Source of the DNA: Smittia aterrima
Taxonomy: Eukaryota > Arthropoda > Insecta > Diptera > Chironomidae
DNA: 64,000 bases
Direction of reading: 5' to 3'
NCBI GenBank assembly: GCA_033063855.1
Contig: CP093831.1
Span: 11,842,001-11,906,000, forward strand
Part shown: piece by piece, positions 45,482 through 59,000 of the stretch
Numbering within the stretch: position 1 is the stretch's first letter
Layout of the letters: every line of letters starts with the position of its first letter
Notes under the pieces: model-generated
Seen by the model: only the letters and a program-made list of their open reading frames with translations
Told to the model about the DNA's origin: nothing
Databases searched by the model: none
Program-made: the position numbers and the translations under genes

Positions 45482-46567
45482 AAGGCGTTTACCTATCCCT
45501 TCGCTATTAATCACGTTGTAAGGTCAAACGAGAAGATAACTTGACCGCACAACCGGAAATTGACTTTTATTAATGTTCTAATTGCTCCAGTTTCACTTGT
45601 CGAAAGCGAAAAAGAAAGTTTTTAAAGCATTGGCGTCCTTTTAAGCAATAAATTCACGAAGACTCAGCATCGAATGGAGGACCGAATAATTGGAGAACGT
45701 GACACAATAGCTTTATCTCTTGTTTTTGATTAATTCCGATGTGGCTTCTCTTCTACATTCTCCCCCTCTTCTCCCCTTTCCACATATGTGAGGCAATAAA
45801 CTTTTGTATTAATTATTTCAAGTCTCTTGAAATTCACAAATTAATTAAAAACTTTGAAACTGGAATGAAACTTTTGACAAACACGTTTTAGGAAACTGTG
45901 TCTGTCGTTATAGGAACTGAAAAAGAGAAGAATTTCGTGTTCTGTGAGATCGATTGTACTTTGGGTCAGCAAGTTCAGTAAACGATAGCACGAGAAGGAG
46001 ATTTCCGGCACGAACTTTCGTAATGAAACTATCGTTAAGTCAATGAGCTGTGAAAAGCCTCGAAACGTAGTAAAACGTGATGGATAGTCGAACTTACACT
46101 TTCTTGGTCTAATGTTCTAGTTCATCGATCACTGGTCTTCTTCCTCTTGAATTATTGCCGGTCATTAAACCAATTTCCTTTTGCAACGATCGAAAGCGAC
46201 AGAGAGTCACGTCTCAAGTGATGCGTCAGCATTTCATCTCTTCTGGGTGATGAACAATTGAAGTGAAGTGAAAATCATTGTTTGCTTTCAACGTCTGGAA
46301 AAGTTTAGAAGTGAAAGTTTCTACAAAGTTGAGAAATCTTTGGAACTAATTGAAGTTTCTTCAAAAACCCAAAGAGAGGGAGCGCAATTGAAACAAGTGC
46401 ATTAAAAGTTATTTTATTTCTTAAAAGTTTCTAGAGCTGAGTTATCTAGAACTCACATCACGCTCCGTATATAAAACATTTAGTTTTTATTTCACTTAAC
46501 ACGATAGGAGTACAGGCAACACGTTGGAAATTTTTATTCAGACAGGTTTGGCGACGATGAGATTGTT
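45482..46567. other. Intergenic between GR-3 and cyclophilin-40
   Basis: Two convergent genes end here (GR-3 plus, cyclophilin minus). AT-rich, no coding pattern. Confidence 0.6.
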
Positions 46568-47766
46568 TCACTGGAACAAATTCTTGTATTTTATTTTCTC
46601 TTGCGCTCTGTAATCGAGTAAATGTTTCCTCGCTCGTTCAAACTCCTTGAGGACGGCACGATTACCTGGGAGAAGTTTATGAGCCATTTTAAGATCATCA
46701 AGAGCTATTTCGTAATTTTTCAACTCCAAGTTTGCGATACCACGACGATAATAAGCTTTAGAATTCGTCGGATCGATTTTGAGAGCGGCGTTGCATGAGA
46801 AGCTAACTTCTTCGAACTCTTCAAGCTTTAATTCTGTGGCAGCGAGGTTAATGAGATTGACAAGTTGGAATGTATCAAGCAAAGCTTTATCTCCAGGGTT
46901 TACCTCTTTGTCCTTGAAGAAGTTGTAATATCTCGTCACTTTCTTATACTTTCGAGCACTTTTTCGAAAATCTCCGATTTTGTAAAAGTGGTTTCCCGAT
47001 GTCTTAATTGAATTCAGGATTTCAAGTTCTTCTTTTGCAGTTATTTCTTTTTCAAAGTCTTCCCAATCGGTGGGAAAAGGTGGAAGTCTGTCTAAAGTTC
47101 CGTCGTTATCGCAATATTCCCAACTCTCTCCAGGTTCGATCTCACCGCAACCAACAATTAAAACAGGTCTAATTGTTGTGCCTTCATCTGTTGCGTAGTT
47201 TTCCATTTCGCTGACCACAGCTAATCCTTTCAAAACTTGCCCAAACACGACGTTAGTTCCATCCAGATGAATGCATTCGGTTGTCGTGATAAAGAACTGT
47301 GAATTGTTTGTATTAGGCTCTCCGAAGTTAGCCATGGAAACGGCCCCACGCTCGTGCTATTATGTTCATAAAATTAGAGTTTGCTGATAAAATTGCGATC
47401 TCCAACTCACCTTCAAAGTAAAGTTTTCGTCTTCAAAGAACTTTCCATAGATTGATTCGCCTGATGTTCCGTTTAGTTTTGTGATGTCTCCTCCTTGAGC
47501 ATGACATAGCTTGATAATCTTATGGAATATTGATCCCTTATAACACAATCCCTTCTCTCCAGTGCAAAGCATTCTGAAGTTCTCGCAAGTTTTTGGGCAA
47601 ATATCGCGACGCAATTCGATAATGATCCTACCGACTTTTTATTTTATTTTTATTTACCTTCGATTTGAGCGAAACTCAAGTTTGCGTGGAACTCACCTTC
47701 TTCTTGGCCTATCTTGATATCAAGATAGACGATAGGATTGTTTCTTGCTTTCGGCTCAAGCATCAT
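46568..47766 (-). CDS. PPID: Cyclophilin-40 (peptidyl-prolyl isomerase D)
   Basis: Peptidyl-prolyl cis-trans isomerase and HSP90 co-chaperone in the cytosol. Model: 47766-47697, 47634-47411, 47356-46568, giving 360 aa, close to the usual 370. The N-terminal cyclophilin domain (about 1-170) shows VYLDIKIGQEEVGRIIIELR, ENFRMLCTGEKG, GSIFHKIIK, MANFGEPNTNNSQFFITT and FGQV. The usual RVIP/FMIQGGD region reads KLCHAQGGDIT, so the isomerase arginine (F-H-R-V/I) appears replaced by Lys (FHKI). The C-terminal part (about 200-355) has TPR motifs (AYYRRGIANLELKNYEIALD) that bind the HSP90 tail. It sits between two sugar receptors but has no link to taste. Confidence 0.95.
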
Positions 47767-48893
47767 TTTTAATATTTTTTGTTTTGTTTTGATTATTTTC
47801 TTCACTGTGTTCCTATGCTTTCTAGAGACGATAAACGCAAATTGAGTAGGAAGACAGTAGATTTTTGTTAGCTTGGCTCTGAGCTGGTTTTCATTCGACT
47901 GAATGTCGACATTTGAAATAAACGGAAATGAAAACTTTTTATTTTATGAAATCCAATAAATCCAGGATTTTTCCAACCCAATCAATTTTAATTATCTTTT
48001 AATTAAACATTTTAACTCGCAAATATTATTTTCCTTCATTGAAATTGAATGCGTTGAAAATTGATAATAAAAAGTTTATTGAAAAGCTTTCCATTACTCA
48101 AAGGATAAGAATTCTAAAGAAAATAAATGAAAGATTTTCCCCGGAAAACTTATTTGCTCGACTGAAGTTTTATGGAATTTTAAAATAAGTTTTGTGCAGC
48201 AAAAATAAAATAAAGTTTCCCGATATTTCCGATGGATCCTGTGAAAAGTTTGAAGCAGTGCTAAGTATACACAAACCGCACAAGAAAATCCTCTCTGATT
48301 CCCTTAATGATTTTCCTTGAGCTTATTAAGACGAGAACTTCGAAACACGAAGAAGAAATTGATTGACTCGAGAGATTTTCGGATTGAGCTTATCAGCATG
48401 TCATTTACTATTGGCAGTCGTTCATGCTGTGAGAATATTCAAAGGAAGCTCTGTTGACTTTGACCTAAATTATTCTTCAGATTCTTAAAGATATTTCTGG
48501 ATTTTCTTCCTAAGATTTGTCTTTAAAGTCATTCATTTACTAACCGACAAGTTCGATTTACACAACGAGATAAGAACGAGATATTTAAATCTCTGTATAT
48601 TAAAAGCGAGAGACAACTTCATTGAGAACAATTCAAGTGAATAATTCAAGCAAATTTTAAAGTTCAAAACTTTTTACTGAATATTGCTTTTCACAAAGAG
48701 AATTTCTTGCAAAGAGAATTTCCCGAGTTCTTCTATCAAATTAAAGACTAAAGTCCTTGAGAAAATTATAGCTTTAGTTGCACTTGAAAACAGCTTTTTT
48801 CTAGGATATCCGCAATTTTCTGGGAAAATGCGCACATTGAGAGTCAAGTTAGAAGTGAACGTGATGAAAATGATTTGTAAACAAACGAATTAA
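47767..48893. other. Intergenic, divergent promoters of cyclophilin-40 and GR-4
   Basis: AT-rich region containing the starts of two divergent genes. No further feature seen. Confidence 0.55.
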
Positions 48894-50646
48894 ATGGCAA
48901 TTTTCGAAAGTTTACGTCGCCAACAGGAATCACGGAGTTTTATTAAAATGTCAACATTCTGTGTTGAGCTTTGTTGGGGCAAGGAGTGCGCTATGAAAGT
49001 CAGAAAGCGTTTTTGTGTGAAGTCGAATCGCCTGAATAATTTGGAAAAAACGAGATTATCGTCGGGCGTTTCGAGTTTTTTGCGAATATGGAAACGAAAC
49101 GAGCCCGTTAAAACATTTCCGTCGTCATTAACAAAGCCATTTCTTGAAGGAAGCTTTCACGAATCAATTTATCCAATTATAATCCTTGCTCAATTCTTCG
49201 GAGTGCTGCCAGTGATTAATATCAGCTCTAAAAGCCCCTCTGATCTTCTATTTTCATGGAAATCGATTCGATACATATTTGCAGTGTTCGTAACGTTGAG
49301 TTGTGCCCTGGAGTCTGTTTGTGCAATCACTTGGACGTTTCGCACACGCATCGAGTTCGGGAAATTGGTTATTCTCACTTATTACATCACAAACTTTTTA
49401 TCGCTTTACTGTTTCTTGAGACTAGCAAGGACGTGGCCTAATTTGATGATGCGATGGCACAATGTTGAAGAGAGTCTGCCACAGATCGAGAGAAAGTCTG
49501 TGAGACGTGAATTGCTTGTGAGAATAAGGAAAACAGCTGCCATCATCTTGGCCTTGTCGGCGGTGGAACACATTCTTAGCATTGTGAGCAGTGTCGCTGT
49601 TGTCCTCGATTGTCCGAGAATTCGAAATATTCTAAAAGCATATTACGTTCACAACTTCCCGCAAGTGTTTAGCTTCTTCGAATATTCTCACGTTCTCGGC
49701 ATTTACGTAAAATTCATTCATGTTACTTCTACATTCGTGTGGTCATTTGCCGACTTATTCATTTGCATTGTCTCCATGGGTTTATCTGCAAAGTTCAAAC
49801 AAGTCAACGAGCGTTTGTTGTTGGACAAAGGAAAGGTAATTTACATCGCATTTGCTGCATGAGCTTCTTAATATTTCATTTCAATTTGAAGTTCACGTCA
49901 CCTGAGTATTGGAACGAGCATCGCAGATATTATCGCTCGATATGTGACTTGGTAGCGTTCGTCGATGAGAAAATTGCTTTTATCACAATTCTCTCGATTT
50001 CAAACAACTTGTTCTTTATTTGTGTTCAGTTGTTGAATAGCGTTGAGTAATTTAATTGCCCTGACTTTGATTCGAGCGGAATAATAACTTTGCTTACTCA
50101 TTGTAGTTACATGTCATCATTTTCTCAAGGATTTTACTTCTGGTTCAGTCTCATTTATCTCGTTATTCGAACTCTTGCTGTCTCGTTGTATTCAGCTGAG
50201 ATCAACGATGAGTCGAAGCGTCCTATTGAGATTATTCGAGCAATTCCAAGAGAAGCTTGGTGTCTAGAGGTTTGAATTTTGAGCTTTATGAGCTCGAAGC
50301 GAATTTCATTTCCGTCAATCTCAATTCAGATTAAGCGGTTCACCGACGAAGTGAATTACGATGAGGTTGCTCTCTCAGGTAAAAAATTCTTCTACTTAAC
50401 TCGTCGCCTGGTGCTAAGCGTCGCAGGGTAAATTTTCTTGTTTCTCTTGAATTTCTTTTGAAGAGTTTATTGTTTACAGAACGATTATAACATACGAGCT
50501 CGTCCTGATACAGTTTAAAACAAACGATGACATTTCAGATTACAATCCATGCTTCAGGTACCGACGAAAGTTATTCAGATTTCAATCCGAATTTTTAATT
50601 ATTTCTCATTTATCCTTCCAGCAATATCACGACGACTTTATTTTGA
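48894..50646 (+). CDS. Sugar gustatory receptor (GR-4)
   Basis: Model: 48894-49835, 49892-50046, 50107-50269, 50330-50427, 50480-50557, 50622-50646, giving 486 aa, longer than the other three. The ATG at 48894 directly follows an in-frame TAA, so the start is well defined. The cytoplasmic N-terminus of about 90 residues is basic and longer than in GR-1 to GR-3. Hallmarks: SFHESIYPIIILAQFFGVLP, FSWKSIRYIF, RLARTWPNLMMRWHNVE, TFVWSFADLFICIVSMGL, ALSGKKFFYLTRRLVLSVAG and TIITYELVLIQF, ending in NPCFSNITTTLF. The last exon is only 25 nt. Of the four receptors it matches the classical Gr64/Gr5a pattern best. Ligand unknown. Confidence 0.93.
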
Positions 50647-53546
50647 TCACGCAAACTTTATTCTAATTACGTTTTTCATCTAAAATGCGATTTGCTTCGA
50701 AAAAGTTTCACCATGTCAGTCAAGATAAATATTTTGCGGTTGATATTGCATTTACAGCAAATGGAAACAGAAAAGCGCAAATAAACTTTGTTGAGTGTAA
50801 CTTTGACTTGCATGCTCTTGAAAGTTTCATTTCAGTTGAGTTTAATGGATTCAGATTTTCCTTTAATCCTTCAATATGGAAAACAAATTGAAGTTCTCAT
50901 TAAGAGATTGCATTTTCGCAAGGATAAATATGAAAGGCAGAAGGGAAGCGGAAAAAAGAGCCTTTGGGGTTTGTGTTTATTTTTTTAGTTCAATGACTTT
51001 GACCAAAAAAAGCCTTTCACTAAATTTATCCTCAAACTGCTTTAAAATCTTGTTTTGTTGAGATTGACTTTTGCATAAAACTCGTTTCAAAAGCAAATAT
51101 CGACAAAAACACAGAAAGTTGGAGTTCGGCTACATTTGAATTTATGCAAATTCTTCAGCTTTCAATTCTCTTTGAGGGGATTTGCATGAATTAAAATGAT
51201 GCTTCGTCCTTGAAAAAGAGAAATTTCCTGGTTCGTCCTTTAACTTATGCTGACGATAATTTCTTTTTGGCAACGACATTTCCTTCGAACCTTTCAAGAT
51301 GAAATGAAAAATTGTCGATCCTTTCCGAATTACTTTTAAATCTTTTTTTTCTTGACCAGAGCACCGAAAGAATTTAAAGAAACTCAGCAAATGCAATTAG
51401 CTCAAACTGATCCCTTTGGCGACAATAAAACTTATTTATTGCACTTAAGAGCTTCTAACTTTTCCTTATTGCAAACTCAGCTAAGGCGACTTGGGTTGTC
51501 ACTTGCACAGTTTCCTTCTCAACAAAGACATTTTCGCGAAGAAAAAAGAATCATCGAGTGACGACACGAGGGACGATCACTTGTCATAAACAACACTTCA
51601 TTAATTATAGAGAGACACTGATAGCTAAAGATCCATTAAGTACTTAGCGTAAAATAAAGCGACGTAATTAATTGTCTCATCGCAATGTAGGGGCGGAAAG
51701 GAAAGATTCACTCGAGCATTTGAAATGCTTTTGGGCTGCGACTTATTAAATCAAATTCCTTAGTCCATGCCATTTCGTTTTAGCTTTAAAAAGAAAGCAA
51801 GAAATAAATTGAAAGCAACCACTTGTTGATGATTTTCCCCTCTCTTCTTGTTTCATTTTCCTCGCATTTTCAAGCTCACGGAAATGAGAGAGCGAAAATT
51901 TCATGAATGAATGAAAATTATTTTTATTCCTGAAAATGAAATTTTATCTTCATACATTGGAGGGAGCTGATTAGTTTGGGCGTCTACACAAACTCTGAAT
52001 GAATTTAACGTTAAAATCGATCGAATGTTTATCGTTAGCCTTGCACCGTCATAAACAACTCATAAAATGATTTTTATTATCAACGCGATGCTTCTATTCA
52101 TCAATATCTAGTGAATCAAAATTGGTTTGTTCATTAAATTCATATTTGAAATTATGTGAGTTTGCTCATTAAAACTTTGAGCAGATGTGAAATGATTTAG
52201 GTTTTATTTTTCAAGCGTATCGAAAGTTGTTTTGATTGCTGGTTAAAATATCAGGAAAGGATTTCAATGACTTTCCTTTTATCGTCAACGACAACAACCT
52301 CGTTCTTTTGTCTCATCAGCTATTTCGTTTCTTCCCAGAAAATCTCTGTTTAAAGACTTACAAAACCTGTTTGCCAGCTGCTGAGCTAAATGGAATTTCG
52401 ATTGGATTTTTCTTCTCCTTCTCAAGTGGAATGAAATGTCAATGGTGATCGAATCGAAGCTCAATGTTGTATTGAAAGCTACAGAAATTGTCGAGAGAGA
52501 AAATTGAATTGAAATCAAGCTTTAAATGATTCCATTGCCACGTGGATGAAATTAGCTCAATAGTCTGAGAATAGATTTCATTCTTTAATTGCTTGATCAA
52601 CGATAAAAGATTTATTTTTTAAATAAAGCTGCGCAACGAGCAATAAACGTCTACGCGTGAAAGAAAATTCCGCTCGGGCGCTCGATATTGATTGATTTTG
52701 GGAATCAACAACAAACTTTTTTTTTCTATATTCTTATCGCGAATTTATCATCTTCCCCAAATATTGAAATAAGTTCAATGAATAATGGAGCGAGTGTGAA
52801 TATTGAATTCCGGAAATACAAAGGAAGAAGTTCTCGATTTAAATTTCCATTTGAATGAAAAAGTTTCTCAGGTTTCCTCGATTTCTCGCTGCATTCGAAC
52901 TTGACATTCAATTAAATGAGAAATTTATTACTCAAAGCGACGCTCGACAGATGCTTTGCCAAACAACGATCGCGAGATAAAAAATGAAACTTCCCGAAGC
53001 GTTGTCGCAATTTTTCACATTGTTTTGATGTAATTTATCGCTTCAAAGTTTTCGTCTTGGAAAATTGAAACAAAATTAAAATTCTAAAGTTTGACATTTC
53101 ATTTGAAGCATCAGAGTCAAAGCAACAAAAAGCTTTGAATTAATTTCCTCAAAATTTTGTATAGAAGAAGATTTTATTTGATAATAAGAAAGCTCGACAC
53201 CCTCGCTCTTCCCTTTAAGCTGACAACATTTGCAGCAGATTCAATGAAAGGACTTTTATCCGAAAGACTTCCTCCTGTCTTATCTTGTCTCGTATAAAAA
53301 TCCATAAAACTAACCCTCCGCTTTGAAAAATTTATAAACTCAAGTTTAAACTTTGTTTTTCTCTGCTGCGGGGTGCTGAGTTAATAGAAAATTTGTTGTG
53401 AGGGATTTTTCGGTGAATGCAAATTGTTTATCGTAACCAAGAGAAGGAAAACATTTTCATGCAGCTCAACTATCTCTGAGCAACGTCGTTCGTTCACTTG
53501 TTAACTCAATAAACAAACTTCTCGAGTTAGAGAATTTTCTTTTGAA
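50647..53546. other. Intergenic, nothing supported
   Basis: About 2.9 kb AT-rich sequence between GR-4 and CFAP45. Open stretches are short and start from non-ATG codons. No repeat or RNA gene seen. Confidence 0.6.
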
Positions 53547-55666
53547 ATGTCCAGTAAGTCAGCAAATCCAAAGAATAAGTTGAAGCTTAATCGTTCGGAT
53601 TTTAAATCTGCGTCACGTACAAGAAGCGAAGAATGCATTTGGCAGATCGAGGAGAAGACAAGGTTTAAACTAAAAAGCTCTGAAAGTAATTTCATTTTTA
53701 ATAAAGATTTATTTGCTTTAAGCTCTCGCAAGAGCGACTTGTTATCGCATTCGTCGAAGAAACATCATCTTGCTGGCAAAGAGTTTGTGAGAATCGTTAC
53801 ACGAGATGGCGTCCGAGACATTTTAGTTCCCAGCTCAAAGCCGAATTCTTACACAGACTTCTGGCCGGAACGAGAGCTGACGCGTCTGCAAGTGAACGCA
53901 AAGATTTTAACGATAGAAGATAAAATGCAGGAGCATCAGACTCGAGTTGCAAGCAACGAGAAGTTGAAAGAGGAATCAGAGCAGAGGAAGCAAAAACTAC
54001 GGGAAATCGACATTGCCAAGGGCAGCAAGATGGAAACTCTTAAGGATATGTTTATAGACGAAAGTGAAAACGTCAAACTTCTCGACCGAGCTTTTCTTGC
54101 AAAACAAGAGAGGGTAAGAGATGAAAATGAAATCGACAACAACTCAAGAGTTTGTTAGGAAAACAAAGAAGGTTTCCCTTTAAACTTCTCACAATACGAT
54201 TTAACATAAATCTATTTATCGATTTCTCTTTTTCCCCAATCGAAAACAAACATTTCAGGAAGAAGAAGTGAAGAAGGCAAATCGCATTATCCTTGCCACA
54301 AAATGCTCGATAATTCGCGATGCTCAGATCGCAGAAAAGAATGAAATCGCACGCGAGTTCCACAACGAGAATCTACGTCTTGAGAAAATTATGCTCGAGG
54401 AACGCGACAAAGCTCTAGTGGAGGAGGAATTGAAACGCGAACAGGAGCGAAAGAGTCTGCTTAAGTATTCGAAAGAGATACGTAAACAGCTCGAAGAAAG
54501 GGAGCTGATTCGAGCCAAAGAAGTCGAGAGAGTTGAAGAAGAAGCAATTGCGATGAAGAAGGCGCTCGATGTCATTGAAAAGGTGTGAGAATTTGCCTAA
54601 GGCAGCTCGGCAGAGGTGTAACTTCTTTATATTAAAATTCACGACGGCGCCTCTGCTGACGACGAAAATCTTCTTTCTTGCAAATAATTACTTTAAAAGA
54701 AACTTTTGTCTCTTATCAGGAGGAAGCGGAGAAAACAAAAATTCGTAACTCGAAAACTCAAAAGATTCGCGAGGGACTGCAGAAGTCTAGTCAATGGAGT
54801 CAATATTTCAAGAATTTGGAGTTCGAGGAAGGTTTGTAAAATCAAATTTATTTGAAGCACCTTTAGCATTTACTTTTTAGAGCGTATCGCTGAGCTAAAG
54901 GTTCAAGAATATATGCGTCAAAAGTTAGAACGTGAGAAGCGTCTGGCACTCGAGCGTCGCATGGCAAAAGAGGAGAAAGAGAAAGAGTATGATCAAATTC
55001 TGCAGCGTCAGCAGAAGTTAATGGAATCAAAAACCGAACGCAATGAGCTAGAATATCGACGACAGCGAGAGGAAGTCGAGCGTGTATTCAGAAGGCGTGA
55101 AAAGGAGGCAGCAATTAAGAAACGTGAAATGGCAGAAGACATTGCAAAAGCGAGAAATGTTCAGCTCGAAGAAGTCGTGAGTAGCTTTGTCGTATTTTAA
55201 TAATTTCAATTCCAATCAGATTGATTCGTCCCGTATCGTTACGTTTGATAGAAACGACTGCGAGCAATGCAAATTGCTCGTGACGAAGCCAATTTCAAAG
55301 AGTTCATGGATAAGTTGCGAGTCGAGAAAGAGCGCGAGGAGACGAGAAAGAAAATACGACATGAAAGTAAGTTTCGTTATCGCGACGACATCATATCGCA
55401 GATGGCACAAAAGCAGGTTAAAAAACGAGAAGCTGAGGAAAAAGCTAAACGAGAACAATTAGCTGTTGTTGAGGCAGAGCGACAGCGTTCGCAGTAAGTT
55501 TCATTTTAGAGTGAAGGTAATTTTAGTGCTCAACCATCCTTCCGCGTCTTCTTTCAGGAACATTAAACACATCATTCAAACGAAAATTAAGGACATGAAG
55601 CGAAGTAACGTGCCAGAGAAGTTCATTAAAGATGTTGAACGACAATTAGTCAACTTTAAAACTTAA
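53547..55666 (+). CDS. CFAP45: Cilia- and flagella-associated protein 45
   Basis: Axonemal protein of the CFAP45 (CCDC19/NESG1) family, a microtubule inner protein of motile cilia and flagella; in insects this means sperm tail and chordotonal cilia. Model: 53547-54113, 54259-54582, 54720-54831, 54881-55176, 55252-55493, 55558-55666, giving 549 aa, the family's usual length. Signatures in order: FVRIVTRDGVRDILVP near residue 90, then one continuous charged helix with ANRIILATKCSIIRDAQIAE near 200, and the C-terminal IQTKIKDMKRSNVPEKFIKD. Long runs of Glu/Lys/Arg indicate coiled coil throughout. A poly(A) signal lies at 55771-55776. Confidence 0.93.
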
Positions 55667-55770
55667 GGAATCATCGAGACTGCTCTCACATTTAACTGGA
55701 AAATTATTATAAATTGTGATTCGACTTTAACTTTTTCTACTTTTGTAACTTCGTGTGCTTTAATTTTTTT

Positions 55771-55776
55771 AATAAA
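55771..55776 (+). terminator. Poly(A) signal AATAAA
   Basis: AATAAA 105 nt after the CFAP45 stop codon. Confidence 0.65.
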
Positions 55777-55928
55777 CTTCACTTCAGGAGAAAGAAGCTT
55801 AAGCTGCTGTTTCTATGAATTATCCTGAGATAAACAAGGAAAAAACTTCTTTGTCATGACGTTCGCCTGTCAAATACTGAGGAAAAATATTTCCGCTTTT
55901 TCTGCTTTTCAATAGGTACTTGAGGCTT

Positions 55929-56008
55929 TTATTTATTAATGCAACGGATCAGAAGACGAGCATTGTTAGTTGCAGTTTCCGGACTCATCAGGAGATCTAG
56001 TTCAATCC
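55929..56008 (-). CDS. Weak candidate terminal exon with overlapping poly(A) signal
   Basis: On the minus strand a consensus acceptor (aaactttcag, ending at 56009) is followed by 25 codons reading ...IELDLLMSPETATNNARL then LIRCINK and TAA. An AATAAA overlaps the stop. Codon composition is less AT-biased than the surroundings. It would be the last exon of a minus-strand gene converging with CFAP45, but I found no upstream exon. The short length makes chance possible. Not recognised. Confidence 0.25.
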
Positions 56009-59000
56009 CTGAAAGTTTGATATTTTCATGTCAGCATTTTTTTGTACAAATTTTCCTGACACATTTCTCCTCTCGAGAGAAATGTTTCAAGCTTAATTGA
56101 AAAGTTGTCTTCTTTTTCTTCTTGTTTTGAAATTTAAAACAAATTTTTAATTTCTGAAATAATATTTATCAAACGATTTCTCTTTTAATTATTGAAACCT
56201 CATCCTAGACGAAAAGTTAAACATAAAATCAATTAACGGATATTTTCGACGAAACACTTTGAAACTCCTCATTAACGTGACGAAACCTCATGAAAGGAAA
56301 TGTTTTTCTTTTGAGTACTCATAGAGCTTTTGATTTTTAGAATTAAAAGAAAATTTTTATGTTTTTTCGTCTAACGATGCAAATTGCCATGTGGCTTAAG
56401 ATAGAACGGAAAAGCACACAAGAACAAAATATCTCTAGGAACGTGTGGGTGGGATCCGGCAGAGGATGATAACGAAATGTAAAGAAAAAAACAAAACAAA
56501 AATTCACTCAAACGCTTCGAGAAGCTTCCCACATGCATGAAAGAAGAAACAACGTTTTTTCACGGTCTGATTATTCCAAAATGTCGTTTGAAGGAGATTT
56601 ATGAGCCGCTGAAAATTCTTCTCTCCTCCATAAAACAAATAATGTCTAACTCGATTGCGGATCGGAACGTTTTCCTATTTTCTTATCAGGGAAGAATAAA
56701 TTAAGACGAATTGAAGTGAATCATAAAGGCTTTAAGTTAAAGGAAGCAGACAAAGGCGAAGATCGATGAAGTGAATTAGTTAAATTAAACCTTTAATTCG
56801 ATTCAAGGGCTAGAAGGGGTTGTTTGAGATTTTCGAAGAATATTGAATTTTTTTAAAGTTAAATCAAAATGTGAAATCTAAAATAGCTTTATTGCAGGAT
56901 TTTATTATCTGCGGTCAGTTTCAAGCTAAATTATTTGTTACGCATTAAACAAAAAAAATTCTCGGAATTTTTACGAAACCTTGAAATGAATAAAGTTTCA
57001 AGCTCAACTGCAAACATTGCAAAACTTCCTTAAAGAGGAAGCATGTGGTTTGAAACACGTTTTTTTTCCTCTTCATAATTCGCACATCAGAAGATTCATT
57101 TTATATTGAAGTGAAAAGGGAACTTCACTTTAGAAGTAAAAACTTTTCCCGTTCCGCTTGGATTCACTTTCATTTTTAATACACAGATCGAAACGACAGG
57201 TGCTCAAACAAATTAATTCTTATGAAAGAACCTTTTTGCTGTTAGAGGAGAAAGAAAATTGAAAGAAATTTATCTTCGTAGCGACAGAAAAACGAAAACG
57301 CACGTGGTGAATGTCGAGAGAGTGAAATATTTTTTTTCTCTGTTGCTCGCTTCGCATTGAGAACTGAAACGAAATGAAAAACGAAACGAGAAAAGTATTC
57401 GATGAGCAGAAGTGAACACAAAGCTTCAACGTCTCGGTTTTCCTTCTTTCAGTTTGATTTTTAACTCGAGTCGTGACGGCAACAAACGCGAGTTAGTTGA
57501 GAATATTTGACATTACAGAGTGATAGAAGTTTTTAAGCAGAAAAGAAATTACTGTCAGCAGCAACAACTTGATCACTCAATGAAATCGAAAAAAAATTCA
57601 ATAAACGTGTAAATTTGACGTATGAGTATTTACGTTTCCAATCTAATAAACTCAAAAGCCGCGATGCTGTGAAAATAAAATTTACATAAAATATTAAAAT
57701 TCTAGAAATTACGAAAAGAATAAATCATTCGATCAGCGACAACTTCGCGATTCTCAAGGTGAAGAATCTGGCGCGGAAAAATATTTGCCAGGAAGGCTGC
57801 GATAAAATCTAAAGTGTGAGGAATTAATTGCCAGACGATGTTAGTTAATTGCACGACTTAGTTGTGCTGACTCTTATCCGCAGTGCAGTGTGATGATCAA
57901 AGAAAGAGCTTTTTATCGTGATAATCAGTCGTTGGATGATGACATGCAGTAAACTCATATATTTCTAAAAATAAACGTGAATTACTTTGCAAAGCTTTTT
58001 TGTTAAAAGCGAGTTGCAAATTATAAAAAAGAAGTTTCTCAGCCGAATAAAAAAATCAACGTCGTAGTCAACTTATCGTGACAATGTCGACTAAAAATAG
58101 AGAAAGTAATAAATTTTTGACGTTAATATGAATTTTAAATGGCTCGAGTCGAGACGATGTTTGAAGGGAAATCAATTCAGTTGGATGAAACTTTTTTCTT
58201 CATTCATGAAACTATTTTCCCTCGCTAATGTCTGCGGAATTGTTTACTCGGTTGTTGTATTTGAAATCAACAATGAAGTTCAAGGGCATGTTCATTAAAT
58301 TATTTATCGATTCCTTGTTCAATAATCTTTGATTTTTACGACAACAGAAATTTGATAATAAATTGTTAAAGAATGGATCAAGTTAACTTCATTAAAGCAA
58401 AGTCATTTGAGATATTTGCTTGCTCATCCTGTCCAATCAATTGAATGAGATTTTGAATCTTTATCATCAGATTTGTTAGTTCCCAATGGAAATCAATTTC
58501 ACTTCCAAAACATAAAAGCTCTTGAATAATTCCAAATTCTACTCAATATTTGATTCGTTATAGAAAAAATCAATTTTCAAGCATTGAGCTACCTTTGTTC
58601 GATAAATATTTAATCTCGATAATTACTCCGAAGTGAATACATCAGACCAAACAACTTACGAGGATTTAAGTTGATTAATAGTCAACATTGTGTGATGTAC
58701 GAACCTCTTCATTATTTATTCATATCATTCATTGATAGTTGACAGGTGATTTCGCGTTAACCGCTCGTGTAATCAATGAAAACGTTTCGATCACGACAAT
58801 GACTGAACTTGATAAATAAAATTCTTGTCAATGACGTGAGTTCGCGAATAACTCAAACGACTGTTTGGATAAATAAATATTTTCATTTGTTTATGATGCG
58901 AATTTCAGCTGAAAAATCTGACCACGCATTGACGTAAAAAATACTTTCAGCGCGATTGAGTTTAATCAGAATATTAAAAAGCAATTTTCATCGCTCGATT

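Noticed and set aside
47635..47657. 23-nt intron in cyclophilin-40 after FAQIEG
   Set aside because: Too short for an intron. The GTGAGT donor at 47696 with the same acceptor gives a 62-nt intron and the standard cyclophilin sequence EEVGRIIIEL.
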